The notes under the pieces: model-generated
What the model was told of the DNA's origin: nothing
The model's input: only the letters and a program-made list of their open reading frames with translations
The model's database searches: none
Program-made: the position numbers and the translations under genes
Assembly: GCF_004010055.1 (NCBI RefSeq)
Contig: NZ_RQVT01000034.1
Location: 62,001 to 126,000, forward strand
Origin: Psychroflexus aestuariivivens
Lineage (GTDB): Bacteria; Bacteroidota; Bacteroidia; Flavobacteriales; Flavobacteriaceae
Length of the DNA: 64,000 nt
Direction of reading: 5' to 3'
Shown: one piece after another, positions 25,717 to 35,483 of the stretch
Layout: each line of letters begins with the position of its first letter
Position numbering within the stretch: position 1 is the first letter of the stretch

Positions 25717-28275
25717 TTGAATATTCAATTCACAAAAATAGCATTTATTATTCTAACACTGGTTGTTTTCAGCGCTTGCAATGTGACCAAAAAATTAGAT
25801 GAGAAATCATTTTTGATTACAGAGCACGAAATCATCAGAAAGGATTCAGTTTCAGAATACAGAGAGCTTTATAATCAGCTTCAACAAGAGCCAAATTCAA
25901 AACTATTAGGCTTTCCTCTTAAACTACACATTTATAATTTTGCTAAAAAAAATCCAGAGCGGAGCTTTATAAATTGGGTTGAAAAAAAACCAAATCGCAA
26001 GCAAAAACTAGTGTCACTTTTATCTCAAAAACAAGTTATTCAATTAAAAAAATCTTATATAAAACTAAATGAAGGCATTAAAAAATCAGGAGAAAGTCCT
26101 GCTATTTTTGATGAAAGCTTAGCCGAAGAATCAACAGAACGTTTGGAAGATTGGTTCTGGAATCATGGCTGGTTCAATGCCAAATCTGAATTTAGTGTTG
26201 AAAGAGATTCTACTACTCAACATGCCAAAGTCACTTACAAAGTTTATCCTGGTAAAGCATATATTATTGATAGTATTACGGAAAATATTGAATCCAAAGC
26301 CGCAGATTCTTTATACCAACTCATCAAAAAAAGCAGTTTTATCAAAAAAGGAGAGGCGTATAACACGAGTAATTTCAACCTTGAACGCAACCGAATTACA
26401 GAGTATTTCAGAAATCAAGGCTTATATCATTTTGAAAAGGAATACATATCATTCTATGCCGACACCATAAATACTGATCATAAAATAAAACTTGAAATCA
26501 ATATTGCGAATCGAGAAATTCAGGAGCGTGACAGTTCTTTCTCGATTCCATTCAAAGTTCACAAAATTAGCGATGTCAATGTATTTACAGATTATGACAG
26601 CAATTCTACTTACGTTGAAGATAGCACAGTTCATAACAGAATAAATATTTTCAGTTTTGGCAGATTGAAATTTCGCCCTAAGGCAATTTCGAATTTAATA
26701 TTTATAAAAAAAGACAGCATTTACAGAGATATAGACCGTGCCAGAACCAACAGTCGTGTATCCGAAACAAGAATTTTTGAATACCCGAATGTGCAATATC
26801 AAAACGACCCGCGTGACAGTACAAATACCGACCTGATTGCAAATGTTTTTTTGACACCAAAAGAGTTGTTTTCTACAGACTTCAGTGTCGACGTTACGCA
26901 AAGTAATATACAAGAATTTGGTATTGGTTTCAACACTTCTTTATTGGCTAGAAATGTATTTCGGGGAGCAGAAACACTGGAATTATCTGGACGTGGAAAT
27001 TTTGGTTCGTCTAGAGATGCTGCCAATCCTGACGACCAATTTTTAAATATTTTGGAATATGGGGCTGATTTGAGGTTAAGTTTTCCAAAGATAATTTTTC
27101 CTTTTGTCAATGAAAGAATTATTGATAAACGCATGTCTCCTTTTACTTCAGCTAGTGTTGGTTTTAGCTCTCAACAGAATATTGGTTTAGATCGGCGCAA
27201 CCTGAATGCTACTTTTGGCTACCGATGGAAACCCAAAAGAGAACTTTCATATCAATTGGATTTAATGAATATTCAGTTTGTAAATAACCTAAATGTAGAT
27301 AATTTTTTCAATGTTTTTAGGAATTCATATAACCAACTCAACACAATTGCTCAAAACAATATAGACCAATTAGATAGCGAATTTTTCACAGAAACTGAAC
27401 CAGGAGAAACTCCAAATTTAACTATTCCTAGCGGCGCAAATAGTTTTATAAATACGATTCGAAACAATAATGTAAATCTAAATACAGAAGAGCGACAAAC
27501 TGCAAATTCACTTATAGAACGAAAAGATAGACTGACTGAAAACAACCTAATTATTGCCTCTAATTTTATTTATGATTTCAGTACTCGAAAAAACATTTAT
27601 GATGAAGATTTTTCTCAATTTAGGGCAAAAATAGAATTGGCAGGAAACCTGCTTTCAACGTTAGCAGAAACTATTGGGCTAAATCAAGGAGACAATGGTA
27701 ATTATCGTCTTTTTGATGTTCAGTTTTCACAATATGCCAAAACCGAATTGAATTTCATCAAACGCTGGTACTTAGGCGATCAACAAATTATTGCAGCAAG
27801 AGCTTATGGTGGCTTGGCCATCCCTTATGGCAACTCCAACTCTATTCCATTTGCGCGTAGTTTTTTTGGTGGTGGACCAAATGACAATCGTGGTTGGAGA
27901 CCATACGATTTAGGGCCTGGAAAAACTAATGGCGTCAATGACTTCAACGAGGCCAACTTCAAATTATCTTTTAATGGAGAATATCGGTTCAACTTGTTTG
28001 GAGCATTGAATAGTGCTGTCTTTATAGATGCTGGAAACATTTGGAATCTTTGGGATAATGTGGAAGACCCTGAAGCTAGATTTGATGGTTTGGAAGATTT
28101 AAGCGAACTTTCTATAGCTTCTGGATTTGGATTACGCTACGATTTAGAATTTTTTGTAATCCGTGCAGATCTTGGTTTCAAGACTTATAATCCTGGTAGT
28201 GAAGGACAAAAATGGTTCAAAGATTATAACTTTGCCAACGTTGTTTTCAACTTTGGAATTAATTATCCGTTTTAG
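25717..28275 (+). CDS. tamL: TamL: BamA/TamA-family outer-membrane assembly lipoprotein
   Basis: An 852-residue Omp85-family protein. The start is taken as TTG at 25717 because it yields a lipoprotein signal (AFIILTLVVFSACNVTKKLD). An upstream reading from 25624 would lie inside the divergent methyltransferase and has no signal. POTRA-like modules fill roughly residues 30-400 and a 16-strand barrel the rest, with the family landmark FFGGGPNDNRGWRPYDLGPG (the RGW/R motif region of the barrel lid loop) and a C-terminal strand ending FGINYPF. In Bacteroidota the lipid-anchored TamA relative is called TamL and works with TamB in envelope assembly; no tamB is in the window. Confidence 0.87.
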   Translation: MNIQFTKIAFIILTLVVFSACNVTKKLDEKSFLITEHEIIRKDSVSEYRELYNQLQQEPNSKLLGFPLKLHIYNFAKKNPERSFINWVEKKPNRKQKLVSLLSQKQVIQLKKSYIKLNEGIKKSGESPAIFDESLAEESTERLEDWFWNHGWFNAKSEFSVERDSTTQHAKVTYKVYPGKAYIIDSITENIESKAADSLYQLIKKSSFIKKGEAYNTSNFNLERNRITEYFRNQGLYHFEKEYISFYADTINTDHKIKLEINIANREIQERDSSFSIPFKVHKISDVNVFTDYDSNSTYVEDSTVHNRINIFSFGRLKFRPKAISNLIFIKKDSIYRDIDRARTNSRVSETRIFEYPNVQYQNDPRDSTNTDLIANVFLTPKELFSTDFSVDVTQSNIQEFGIGFNTSLLARNVFRGAETLELSGRGNFGSSRDAANPDDQFLNILEYGADLRLSFPKIIFPFVNERIIDKRMSPFTSASVGFSSQQNIGLDRRNLNATFGYRWKPKRELSYQLDLMNIQFVNNLNVDNFFNVFRNSYNQLNTIAQNNIDQLDSEFFTETEPGETPNLTIPSGANSFINTIRNNNVNLNTEERQTANSLIERKDRLTENNLIIASNFIYDFSTRKNIYDEDFSQFRAKIELAGNLLSTLAETIGLNQGDNGNYRLFDVQFSQYAKTELNFIKRWYLGDQQIIAARAYGGLAIPYGNSNSIPFARSFFGGGPNDNRGWRPYDLGPGKTNGVNDFNEANFKLSFNGEYRFNLFGALNSAVFIDAGNIWNLWDNVEDPEARFDGLEDLSELSIASGFGLRYDLEFFVIRADLGFKTYNPGSEGQKWFKDYNFANVVFNFGINYPF

Positions 28276-28323
28276 AATATTATATTTTCTTAATTTTACC
28301 GTTTTAATTTAAAAATCAATATT

Positions 28324-29391
28324 ATGAGCCACAATATCAAACCAGGCGTTGCCACAGGAAAAGAAGTTCAAGTTATTTTCAAACACGCAAAAGAAAACAA
28401 TTACGCACTTCCTGCTGTAAACGTAGTTGGTTCTAATACTATAAATGCAGTTTTAGAGACTGCTGCAGAATTGAATTCGCCCGTAATTATTCAGTTTTCA
28501 AATGGTGGTTCGCAATTCAATGCTGGCAAAGGCTTATCTAATGAGAATCAGCTGGCCGCAATCAAAGGTGCTGCTACTGGTGCAAAGCACGTTCACGATT
28601 TAGCTGAAGCCTATGGCGCAACTGTAATTATGCACACCGATCATTGTGCCAAAAAATTATTGCCTTGGATAGACGGTTTGTTGGACGAAGGAGAAAAGTT
28701 TTTTGAACTTCATGGCAAACCGCTTTACAGCTCGCATATGATCGATCTTTCTGAAGAACCGCTAGAAGAAAATATCGAAATTTGCAAGAAGTATCTTGAA
28801 AGAATGAGCAAAATGGGGATGACTTTAGAAATTGAACTTGGTGTAACTGGTGGTGAAGAAGATGGAGTTGATAACACAGATATTGATTCTTCTAAACTTT
28901 ACACACAACCTGAGGAAGTTGCTTATGCTTACGAAGAATTAAGCAAGGTTTCAGACCAGTTCACCATCGCAGCAGCATTCGGAAATGTTCATGGTGTTTA
29001 CAAACCTGGCAATGTAAAATTAACTCCAAAAATCTTAAAAAACTCTCAAGAATATATTTCTAAAAAATATAATGTTGAACACAATCACATCGACTTTGTT
29101 TTTCATGGAGGAAGTGGTTCTTCAGTAGAAGAAATCAAAGAGGCGATTGGTTATGGTGTTATAAAAATGAATATCGACACAGATCTTCAATATGCATTTA
29201 CAGAAGGTATTAGAGATTATATGAATGATAAATATGATTATGTATCGGCTCAAATCGGAAATCCTGAAGGTGGCGATTTACCAAACAAAAAATACTATGA
29301 TCCAAGAAAATGGTTAAGAGAAGGTGAGCAAACTTTTATCACTAGATTGAAAAAAGCTTTTGCAGATTTAAATAATATAAATACTTTATAA
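28324..29391 (+). CDS. fbaA: Class II fructose-bisphosphate aldolase
   Basis: A 355-residue zinc-dependent aldolase that cleaves fructose 1,6-bisphosphate to DHAP and glyceraldehyde 3-phosphate in glycolysis and gluconeogenesis. Signature segments: LPAVNVVGSNTINAVLETAA, the zinc-binding VIMHTDHCAKKLLPW, YSSHMIDLSEEPLEENI, GVTGGEEDGVDNT, AAAFGNVHGVYKPGNVKL, FVFHGGSGSS and KMNIDTDLQYAFTEG. Length and motifs are those of the E. coli FbaA type. It is followed after 12 bases by accD, so the two may be cotranscribed up to the accD terminator. Confidence 0.97.
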   Translation: MSHNIKPGVATGKEVQVIFKHAKENNYALPAVNVVGSNTINAVLETAAELNSPVIIQFSNGGSQFNAGKGLSNENQLAAIKGAATGAKHVHDLAEAYGATVIMHTDHCAKKLLPWIDGLLDEGEKFFELHGKPLYSSHMIDLSEEPLEENIEICKKYLERMSKMGMTLEIELGVTGGEEDGVDNTDIDSSKLYTQPEEVAYAYEELSKVSDQFTIAAAFGNVHGVYKPGNVKLTPKILKNSQEYISKKYNVEHNHIDFVFHGGSGSSVEEIKEAIGYGVIKMNIDTDLQYAFTEGIRDYMNDKYDYVSAQIGNPEGGDLPNKKYYDPRKWLREGEQTFITRLKKAFADLNNINTL

Positions 29392-29403
29392 TTAAAGGAA
29401 AAT

Positions 29404-30261
29404 ATGGGTGCTTGGTTTAAAAGAAAAAAGAAAGGCATACAAACGGCAACAGAGGATAAAAAAGATGTTCCAAGAGGTTTATGGTACAAATCTCCTACTG
29501 GTAAAATAATTGATGCCGAACAATTGGCAAAGAATTTTTATGTCAGTCCAGAAGATGATTATCATGTTAGAATTGGTAGTGCAGAATATTTTCAAATTCT
29601 TTTCGATAACGAATTCAAAGAATTAGACGAAAATTTGAGTGCTAAAGATCCTCTAAAGTTTGAAGATACTAAGAAGTACAAAGATCGCCTGAAAGAAGTT
29701 CAAGATAAAACTAAACTTAAAGATGCGATTAGGACTGCTGTAGGCAAATCCAAGGGCAAACAAATAGTTGTTGCCTCTATGGATTTTAAATTTATTGGAG
29801 GTTCTATGGGTTCAGTAGTTGGTGAGAAAATAGCACGCGCTGTAGATTATGCTATTGAACATAAATTGCCTTTAATAATCATATCAAAATCAGGTGGCGC
29901 CAGAATGATGGAAGCCGCACTCTCACTAATGCAATTGGCAAAAACATCTATAAAGTTAGCGCAATTATCAAATGCAAAACTGCCATATATTTCATTGTGT
30001 ACAGATCCAACAACTGGAGGAACAACAGCTTCTTTCGCTATGTTAGGTGATATTAATATTGCAGAACCTGGTGCATTAATTGGTTTTGCCGGACCACGTG
30101 TAGTGAAAGACACCACTGGCAAAGATTTACCTAAAGGTTTTCAATCCTCAGAATTTTTAAAAGAACACGGGTTTTTAGATTTCATTACACACCGTAAAGA
30201 ATTAAAAAATCAAATCAATTTGTATATTGATTTGATTATGAATCAAACGGTTAGAGCTTAA
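29404..30261 (+). CDS. accD: Acetyl-CoA carboxylase carboxyltransferase subunit beta, without zinc-finger cysteines
   Basis: A 285-residue crotonase-superfamily carboxyltransferase that, with AccA, transfers carboxyl from biotin to acetyl-CoA for fatty-acid synthesis. Core motifs are [51 protein letters not shown] and GFAGPRV. The N-terminal region keeps the outline of the zinc domain ([35 protein letters not shown]), but all four metal-binding cysteines of the E. coli protein are replaced and the protein has no CxxC. The same loss is, from memory, common in Flavobacteriia. A hairpin terminator follows immediately. Confidence 0.95.
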   Translation: MGAWFKRKKKGIQTATEDKKDVPRGLWYKSPTGKIIDAEQLAKNFYVSPEDDYHVRIGSAEYFQILFDNEFKELDENLSAKDPLKFEDTKKYKDRLKEVQDKTKLKDAIRTAVGKSKGKQIVVASMDFKFIGGSMGSVVGEKIARAVDYAIEHKLPLIIISKSGGARMMEAALSLMQLAKTSIKLAQLSNAKLPYISLCTDPTTGGTTASFAMLGDINIAEPGALIGFAGPRVVKDTTGKDLPKGFQSSEFLKEHGFLDFITHRKELKNQINLYIDLIMNQTVRA

Positions 30262-30292
30262 AAAAGGTGGCAAATTTGCCACCTTTTTTTTT
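30260..30292. terminator. Intrinsic terminator after accD
   Basis: Perfect palindrome AAGGTGGCAAATTTGCCACC with A- and T-runs on either side; it can act in both directions and lies just before the convergent membrane gene ending at 30297. Confidence 0.85.
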
Positions 30293-30296
30293 GAAT

Positions 30297-30821
30297 TTAG
30301 ATTAGCCTAAGCGTTTCATATACAAAAACGCTAAGATCCAGGAAAATAAAGCCTGACAAAATAAACAAGACAATAAGCAGACTGATATATTTATACAGGT
30401 TCATTTTTTTGGATGAAAACAAGACTATTAGCTGAAACGCACCTGAAAAAAGAATCAAAAAGAAATAAATCAACTTTAAGTTTAAGGTTAAATTTTTTGT
30501 AGCGTCGCAGAAACTATTAGTTGCCAATATAGAAAGTGAAGCAAATAAAAATATGCTAGCAATAGAGATCAAAAAAGTTTGTAAAAAACCATAATTCGTT
30601 AATATCTTATTTGTAAAGTAAAGCATAACACTGAGGACAACCAAAGTGATTGCTGGAAATAAAAAATATAAGCTATTTAGAATAGTTGAATCAAATATCA
30701 AAAAATATTCATTAAATAAAACTAAATCTAAAGAGTTGATATAGGTAAAAAGGCTTAAAAATAAAATCAAAAATCCATAAAACATTTTTTTTATAAATAG
30801 ATTGAGACTCGTTTTAAACAT
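30297..30821 (-). CDS. Unknown five-segment membrane protein
   Basis: A 174-residue very hydrophobic protein with five likely membrane segments (about residues 12-30, 50-70, 78-100, 113-132 and 142-166), a basic N-terminus (MFKTSLNLFIKKM) and no recognisable domain. It has only two cysteines and no charged pore-like or transporter motif. It is isolated, in the opposite orientation to its neighbours and extremely AT-rich, suggesting an accessory or fast-evolving gene. It could be a lineage-specific orphan. No standard promoter is evident. Confidence 0.6.
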   Translation of the reverse strand: MFKTSLNLFIKKMFYGFLILFLSLFTYINSLDLVLFNEYFLIFDSTILNSLYFLFPAITLVVLSVMLYFTNKILTNYGFLQTFLISIASIFLFASLSILATNSFCDATKNLTLNLKLIYFFLILFSGAFQLIVLFSSKKMNLYKYISLLIVLFILSGFIFLDLSVFVYETLRLI

Positions 30822-30967
30822 TTGATTTAGTATTATTTTAAAAGCTTTTCTAAATAAAGATAAATAAATTCAACTTATAATTGAAGTAGTAAAAGAAAAA
30901 CTAATCGCAACAAATACAACAATCTGAAGATGAATATATTTTTTCGCTCTGATTTAAAAAAATAAAG

Positions 30968-30998
30968 TATCTTTGCACTTTGAATAGAAAATCTATTC
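30968..30998 (+). promoter_or_regulatory. rpsO -7 element and leader hairpin
   Basis: A perfect -7 box TATCTTTG lies at 30968-30975, without a well-spaced TTG. The transcript should start near 30982. The very first bases form the perfect hairpin GAATAGA-AAA-TCTATTC (30982-30998), 31 bases before the rpsO ATG. It could protect the 5' end or bind S15. Confidence 0.5.
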
Positions 30999-31028
30999 TT
31001 GCATAAAAATTATTGAAACAATATTGGC

Positions 31029-31298
31029 ATGTACTTAACATTAGAAGAAAAGGGCAAATTATTTGCTCAACACGGTAAGAACGAGAAAGATTCTGGTTCT
31101 GCTGAAGGTCAAATCGCATTGATGACCAAAAGAATTGAACACATTTCAAATCATTTGAAATCAAACAGAAAAGATTTTAACTCTGAAAGATCACTAGTAA
31201 AACTAGTTGGTAAAAGAAGAAATTTACTTAAATATCTTATAAAAAAAGATATTATGAGATACAGAGCAATTGTAAAAGAATTAGGATTAAGAAAATAA
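31029..31298 (+). CDS. rpsO: 30S ribosomal protein S15
   Basis: An 89-residue S15 with the family motifs KDSGSAEGQIALMTKRIEHI, HLKSNRKDF and SLVKLVGKRRNLLKYL. S15 is a primary binder of the central domain of 16S rRNA and in E. coli represses its own translation by binding its leader. It precedes pnp, the ancient rpsO-pnp order, but here a terminator separates the two genes. A -7 box and a 17-base hairpin lie upstream. Confidence 0.97.
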   Translation: MYLTLEEKGKLFAQHGKNEKDSGSAEGQIALMTKRIEHISNHLKSNRKDFNSERSLVKLVGKRRNLLKYLIKKDIMRYRAIVKELGLRK

Positions 31299-31303
31299 TT
31301 TTC

Positions 31304-31328
31304 AAGGGGCAAATTTGCCCCTTTTTTT
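31304..31328 (+). terminator. Intrinsic terminator after rpsO
   Basis: Palindrome AAGGGGCAAATTTGCCCCTT followed by a T-run. Its core GGCAAATTTGCC is the same as in the accD terminator 1 kb upstream. Confidence 0.85.
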
Positions 31329-31453
31329 ATATCAAAAAAACCGTTCCTTAACATATTTGAATACTTCTTTTGGATTATACAACTCCTTCCAGACCAACAA
31401 CACAACAACAGTTCCGTAGGGACAATTTTGTATAACATTTAAAATCATTTTTT

Positions 31454-33598
31454 ATGATTCCAAAAACATTCAAAGAGGTTATCGATTTAGGAGATGGAAG
31501 AGAAATCTCTATCGAAACCGGAAAATTAGCAAAACAGGCTCACGGGTCAGTTGTTGTTCAAATGGGCAACGCCATGTTGCTTTGTACTGTAGTGTCTTCT
31601 TATAAAGAAAGCACGATGGATTTCTTTCCATTAACTGTAGATTACAGGGAAAAATTTGCTGCCGCAGGTCGTTATCCAGGTGGTTTCTTTAAAAGAGAAG
31701 CAAGACCTAGTGACGGTGAAGTTTTGACAATGAGAATTGTAGACCGCGTATTGCGCCCACTTTTCCCATCAGATTATAGAACTGAGACTCAGGTGATGAT
31801 TCAGTTGATGTCTCATGACGAGGAAGTGATGCCAGATGCTTTGGCAGGACTTGCAGCTTCCGCCGCTATTCAACTTTCAGATATTCCTTTTGAAACTGCT
31901 ATTTCTGAAGCTCGTGTAGGTAGGATAAATGGTGAATTCGTGATCAACCCAAGCCGCAGCCAACTACAAGAATCTGACATCGATATGATTATTGGTGCTT
32001 CTTCAGATTCTGTAATGATGGTTGAAGGTGAAATGAAAGAAATTTCAGAAGAAGAAATGGCAGAAGCCATTCAATTTGCTCACGAGCACATCAAAAAGCA
32101 AATAGACGCTCAATTAAATCTTGCAGAATCTTTTGGCAAAAAACCAGTTAGAGAATATGCTACTGCCGAAGAAAAAGAAGATATCGAGAAAAAAGTTCAC
32201 GATGCTGCTTACGACAAAATATACGCTATCGCCAAAGGCGGTCACGGTAAAAAAGAACGCAGCAATGCTTTTTCTGCTGTAAAAGACGAAGTTTTAGCTT
32301 TATTTTCTGAAGAAGAATTAGAAGAGAACGAAAAGCTGATCAAAAAATATTATAGTAAAACCGAAAAAGAAGCAGTAAGAGAACTCACGCTTGCTGAAGG
32401 TTTGCGTTTAGACGGTAGAAAAACCGATGAAATTAGACCTATTTGGTGTGAAACTGATTATTTGCCATCAGTTCATGGTTCAGCTATTTTTACCCGTGGG
32501 GAAACTCAGGCTTTAGCAACGGTGACTTTAGGTACTTCCAGAGAAGCAAATACCATAGATATGCCAACTCACCAAGGCGAAGAAACTTTCTATTTACATT
32601 ACAACTTCCCTCCATTTTGTACAGGAGAAGCTTACCCAATTAGAGGTACTTCAAGACGTGAAATCGGACACGGAAACCTTGCACAACGTGCATTAAAAGG
32701 AATGATTCCTGAAAATAATCCTTACACAGTAAGAGTAGTTTCTGAAGTATTGGAATCTAATGGTTCATCTTCTATGGCAACGGTTTGTGCTGGAACTATG
32801 GCAATGATGGATGCTGGAGTTAAAATGAAGAAACCAGTTTCTGGTATCGCTATGGGATTAATTTCTGATGGAGAGCGTCACGCTGTACTTTCAGACATTC
32901 TTGGAGATGAAGATCACCTTGGTGATATGGACTTTAAAGTAACCGGAACGGCTGACGGGATTACCGCTTGCCAAATGGATATTAAAGTAAAAGGATTGCC
33001 TTACGAGATTTTAGTAAAAGCACTAAAACAAGCACGTGCAGGAAGACTTCATATTCTTGAAAAATTGACTGATACTATTGCTGAGCCTAACGAAAATGTG
33101 AAAGCTCACGCTCCTAAAATTATCACCAGAAGAATTCCTAACGAATTTATTGGCGCATTGATAGGACCTGGAGGAAAAGTAATTCAGGAACTTCAAAAAA
33201 CTACAGGAACCGAGATCGTTATTAATGAAGATCCTGTAACTGAAGAAGGTATCGTTGAAATTCTTGGAACAAAACAAGAAGGAATCGATAAAGTTCTTGC
33301 CAAAATAGACTCAGTAACTTTCAAACCTGAAAAAGGCAGTATTTACGAAGTAAAAGTTGTAAAAGTCCTTGATTTTGGAGCGGTCGTTGAATTTGTGGAT
33401 GCTCCAGGTAACGAAGTACTTCTACACATTTCTGAACTAGCGTGGGAACGCACTGAAAATGTTGCCGATGTGCTTAGCTTAGGAGATGTAATCGATGTAA
33501 AATATTTCGGTATTGATCCTAGAACTAAAAAGCAAAAAGTATCTCGAAAAGCTTTAATGCAGAAACCTGAAAGATCAGATAATAAAAAATCTGAATAA
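31454..33598 (+). CDS. pnp: Polyribonucleotide nucleotidyltransferase (PNPase)
   Basis: A 714-residue phosphorolytic 3'-5' exoribonuclease and degradosome component. Two RNase PH domains flank a helical domain (about 1-225 and 310-550): the first has [18 protein letters not shown], the second [33 protein letters not shown] and [12 protein letters not shown] domain ([20 protein letters not shown]) and an S1 domain ([20 protein letters not shown], then [15 protein letters not shown]) end the protein. Standard length. The 125-base region before it, after the rpsO terminator, has only a near-match -7 box (CAATTTTG near 31424). Confidence 0.97.
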   Translation: MIPKTFKEVIDLGDGREISIETGKLAKQAHGSVVVQMGNAMLLCTVVSSYKESTMDFFPLTVDYREKFAAAGRYPGGFFKREARPSDGEVLTMRIVDRVLRPLFPSDYRTETQVMIQLMSHDEEVMPDALAGLAASAAIQLSDIPFETAISEARVGRINGEFVINPSRSQLQESDIDMIIGASSDSVMMVEGEMKEISEEEMAEAIQFAHEHIKKQIDAQLNLAESFGKKPVREYATAEEKEDIEKKVHDAAYDKIYAIAKGGHGKKERSNAFSAVKDEVLALFSEEELEENEKLIKKYYSKTEKEAVRELTLAEGLRLDGRKTDEIRPIWCETDYLPSVHGSAIFTRGETQALATVTLGTSREANTIDMPTHQGEETFYLHYNFPPFCTGEAYPIRGTSRREIGHGNLAQRALKGMIPENNPYTVRVVSEVLESNGSSSMATVCAGTMAMMDAGVKMKKPVSGIAMGLISDGERHAVLSDILGDEDHLGDMDFKVTGTADGITACQMDIKVKGLPYEILVKALKQARAGRLHILEKLTDTIAEPNENVKAHAPKIITRRIPNEFIGALIGPGGKVIQELQKTTGTEIVINEDPVTEEGIVEILGTKQEGIDKVLAKIDSVTFKPEKGSIYEVKVVKVLDFGAVVEFVDAPGNEVLLHISELAWERTENVADVLSLGDVIDVKYFGIDPRTKKQKVSRKALMQKPERSDNKKSE

Positions 33599-33619
33599 TC
33601 ACTTTCAAAATAATTATAC

Positions 33620-33649
33620 AAACGGTTTAGAATTTCTAAACCGTTTTTT
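33620..33649 (+). terminator. Intrinsic terminator after pnp
   Basis: Arms AAACGGTTTAGA and TCTAAACCGTTT with an ATT loop, followed by T residues. Confidence 0.87.
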
Positions 33650-33818
33650 GTTGATTAAAATTTCATTTTGACAAAATTTCAACTGACAGAACTGCGCAAC
33701 TGACATAATAGCATAGCACATTTTGGAAATAAATTGAAATTAACAATGTAAAATTCAAAATTTTTACTAAAAAGTTTAAATAATATCAAATAAAAAGATA
33801 AAATTGGTATTTTAGTAG

Positions 33819-33839
33819 ATGTGCATGAAAGTTGCACAT
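33819..33839. other. Dyad upstream of the proline operon
   Basis: ATGTGCA (33819-33825) and TGCACAT (33833-33839) form a perfect inverted repeat with a 7-base spacer, 39 bases before the proC ATG. It has no T-run of terminator length. It may be an operator or leader hairpin of proCBA. No perfect TAnnTTTG box is seen in this 228-base gap. Confidence 0.45.
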
Positions 33840-33877
33840 TTTATATAAATCATTTTATTAATCACTAAAAAATTAAA

Positions 33878-34681
33878 ATGAAAGTATTAGTAATAGGAGC
33901 AGGAAACATGGGGTTAACCTACTCAGAAGGCATGGCCAAATCCCCACTTTTAAATCGAAAAAACCTAATGATTCACGATGTGTCAGCAGACACCATCGCT
34001 ACATTAAAAGAAATATCATATTACGATGTTTTTGAAAAATTAGAAGATTGTCTCCCAAAAGCAGACATTGTTTTTGTTGCAGTAAAACCTTACCACAGTG
34101 AGGATTTATTCGAAAGGATGAAACCAATGATGAATAATCAACAAATCGCAGTCTCTTTGATGGCTGGTGTAACTATTGAAAATATTCAAAATGGATTAGG
34201 TATCCAAAAAGTAGTGAGAACAATGCCTAATTTACCAGCTAAAGTTGGTAAGGGCGTTACTTCATACACAGAATCCAAAGAAGTATCCAGAGTTGAATTA
34301 TTGATGATAAGAAATTTATTAGATACAACAGGTGAATCTATTCATGTAAAAACAGAAGAATTCATCAATAAATCTACAGGAATTTCTGGAAGTGGTCCAG
34401 CTTATATATTCTACTTCATGCAATCTATGCTCGAAGCTGCTAAAAAAATGGGCTTTTCTGACAATGATTCAAAAATATTGGTCAGTAATACTTTTGAAGG
34501 AGCTGTTCACCTATTTAATGATGCCGATTTGTCGCCTGAAACTTGGATGGAACGCGTGGCTTCTAAAGGTGGTACTACACGTGCCGCATTAGATTCAATG
34601 GACGATAACAACGTAAAAGAACTCATTAAAGATGCAGCTTACGCAGCATTTAACAGAGCCGTAGAATTAGGGGATGAATAA
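33878..34681 (+). CDS. proC: Pyrroline-5-carboxylate reductase
   Basis: A 267-residue NAD(P)H-dependent reductase for the last step of proline synthesis. The Rossmann motif is VIGAGNMGLTYSEGM, followed by VFVAVKPYHSEDLFERM, RTMPNLPAKVGKGVTSY and the signature STGISGSGPAYIFYFMQSML with GGTTRAALDSM. First gene of proC-proB-proA. Its stop overlaps the annotated proB start by eight bases. Confidence 0.95.
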   Translation: MKVLVIGAGNMGLTYSEGMAKSPLLNRKNLMIHDVSADTIATLKEISYYDVFEKLEDCLPKADIVFVAVKPYHSEDLFERMKPMMNNQQIAVSLMAGVTIENIQNGLGIQKVVRTMPNLPAKVGKGVTSYTESKEVSRVELLMIRNLLDTTGESIHVKTEEFINKSTGISGSGPAYIFYFMQSMLEAAKKMGFSDNDSKILVSNTFEGAVHLFNDADLSPETWMERVASKGGTTRAALDSMDDNNVKELIKDAAYAAFNRAVELGDE

Positions 34682-35468
34682 TTTAAACGCTAAAGATATG
34701 CACGCAAAAAGAATAGTTGTAAAAGTTGGGACAAACGTGATGACCAACACAAATAATAGAATTGTAGGTCCAATTCTTAAGAATTTGGTTAGACAAATTG
34801 CCTATTTATACGAAAGAGATATTATTACCATTTTGGTATCCTCAGGTTCAGCTATTGCTGGAAAAGAAGTCCTAGGAGGAAGTAATACCGAAGATAAAAC
34901 TACCAGACGTCAAGTTTATTCTTCTGTTGGGCAACCAAGAATGATGAGACATTATTATACTATGTTTCACGATTTCGGAATGCGTTGTGGACAAGTTTTA
35001 GCAACTAAACGAGATTTTGCTCCTGGCAAATACCGTGAAAACATGATTAACTGTTATGAAGGTTTACTCTGCGAAGGTATAATTCCTATCGCAAATGAAG
35101 ATGATGCTGTTTCCTTATCAATGTCGATGTTTTCTGACAATGATGAATTAGCAAGTTTAGTTTCAGAGCTGGTAAATGCAGACATGTTAATTATGTTAAC
35201 CGATATTGACGGATTATATACTGGTCATCCAGATGATAAGAATTCAAAACTCTTGCGTCACGTTCGTGTTCATGATAATGTTGAAAAATATGTTCAAGAA
35301 AACGAAAAAGGTGAAGGCGAAGGTCGTGGTGGCATGGAATCCAAATTGAAAATTGCCAAAATGACCGCAAGCAAAAATATTCCGACTTATATAGCTAATG
35401 GTAAAGAAGAAAATATCATACTCGATATTTTGGATGGCAAAGAAGTCGGAACAAAATTTACTGTTTAA
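34674..35468 (+). CDS. proB: Glutamate 5-kinase, short form without PUA domain
   Basis: A 264-residue amino-acid kinase that phosphorylates glutamate to glutamyl 5-phosphate. Motifs: RIVVKVGTNVMT, ILVSSGSAIAGKEVLG, FSDNDELASLVSELVNADML, LTDIDGLYTG and the GRGGMESKLKIAKMTA loop. The protein ends after the kinase domain, so the C-terminal PUA domain of the E. coli enzyme (about 100 residues) is absent, as in many other bacteria. An internal ATG at 34698 (MHAKRIVVKVG) is the likelier functional start by homology to kinase N-termini; the ATG at 34674 overlaps proC. proA follows after 15 bases. Confidence 0.93.
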   Translation: MNNLNAKDMHAKRIVVKVGTNVMTNTNNRIVGPILKNLVRQIAYLYERDIITILVSSGSAIAGKEVLGGSNTEDKTTRRQVYSSVGQPRMMRHYYTMFHDFGMRCGQVLATKRDFAPGKYRENMINCYEGLLCEGIIPIANEDDAVSLSMSMFSDNDELASLVSELVNADMLIMLTDIDGLYTGHPDDKNSKLLRHVRVHDNVEKYVQENEKGEGEGRGGMESKLKIAKMTASKNIPTYIANGKEENIILDILDGKEVGTKFTV

Positions 35469-35483
35469 TACAAAAATAAAATT

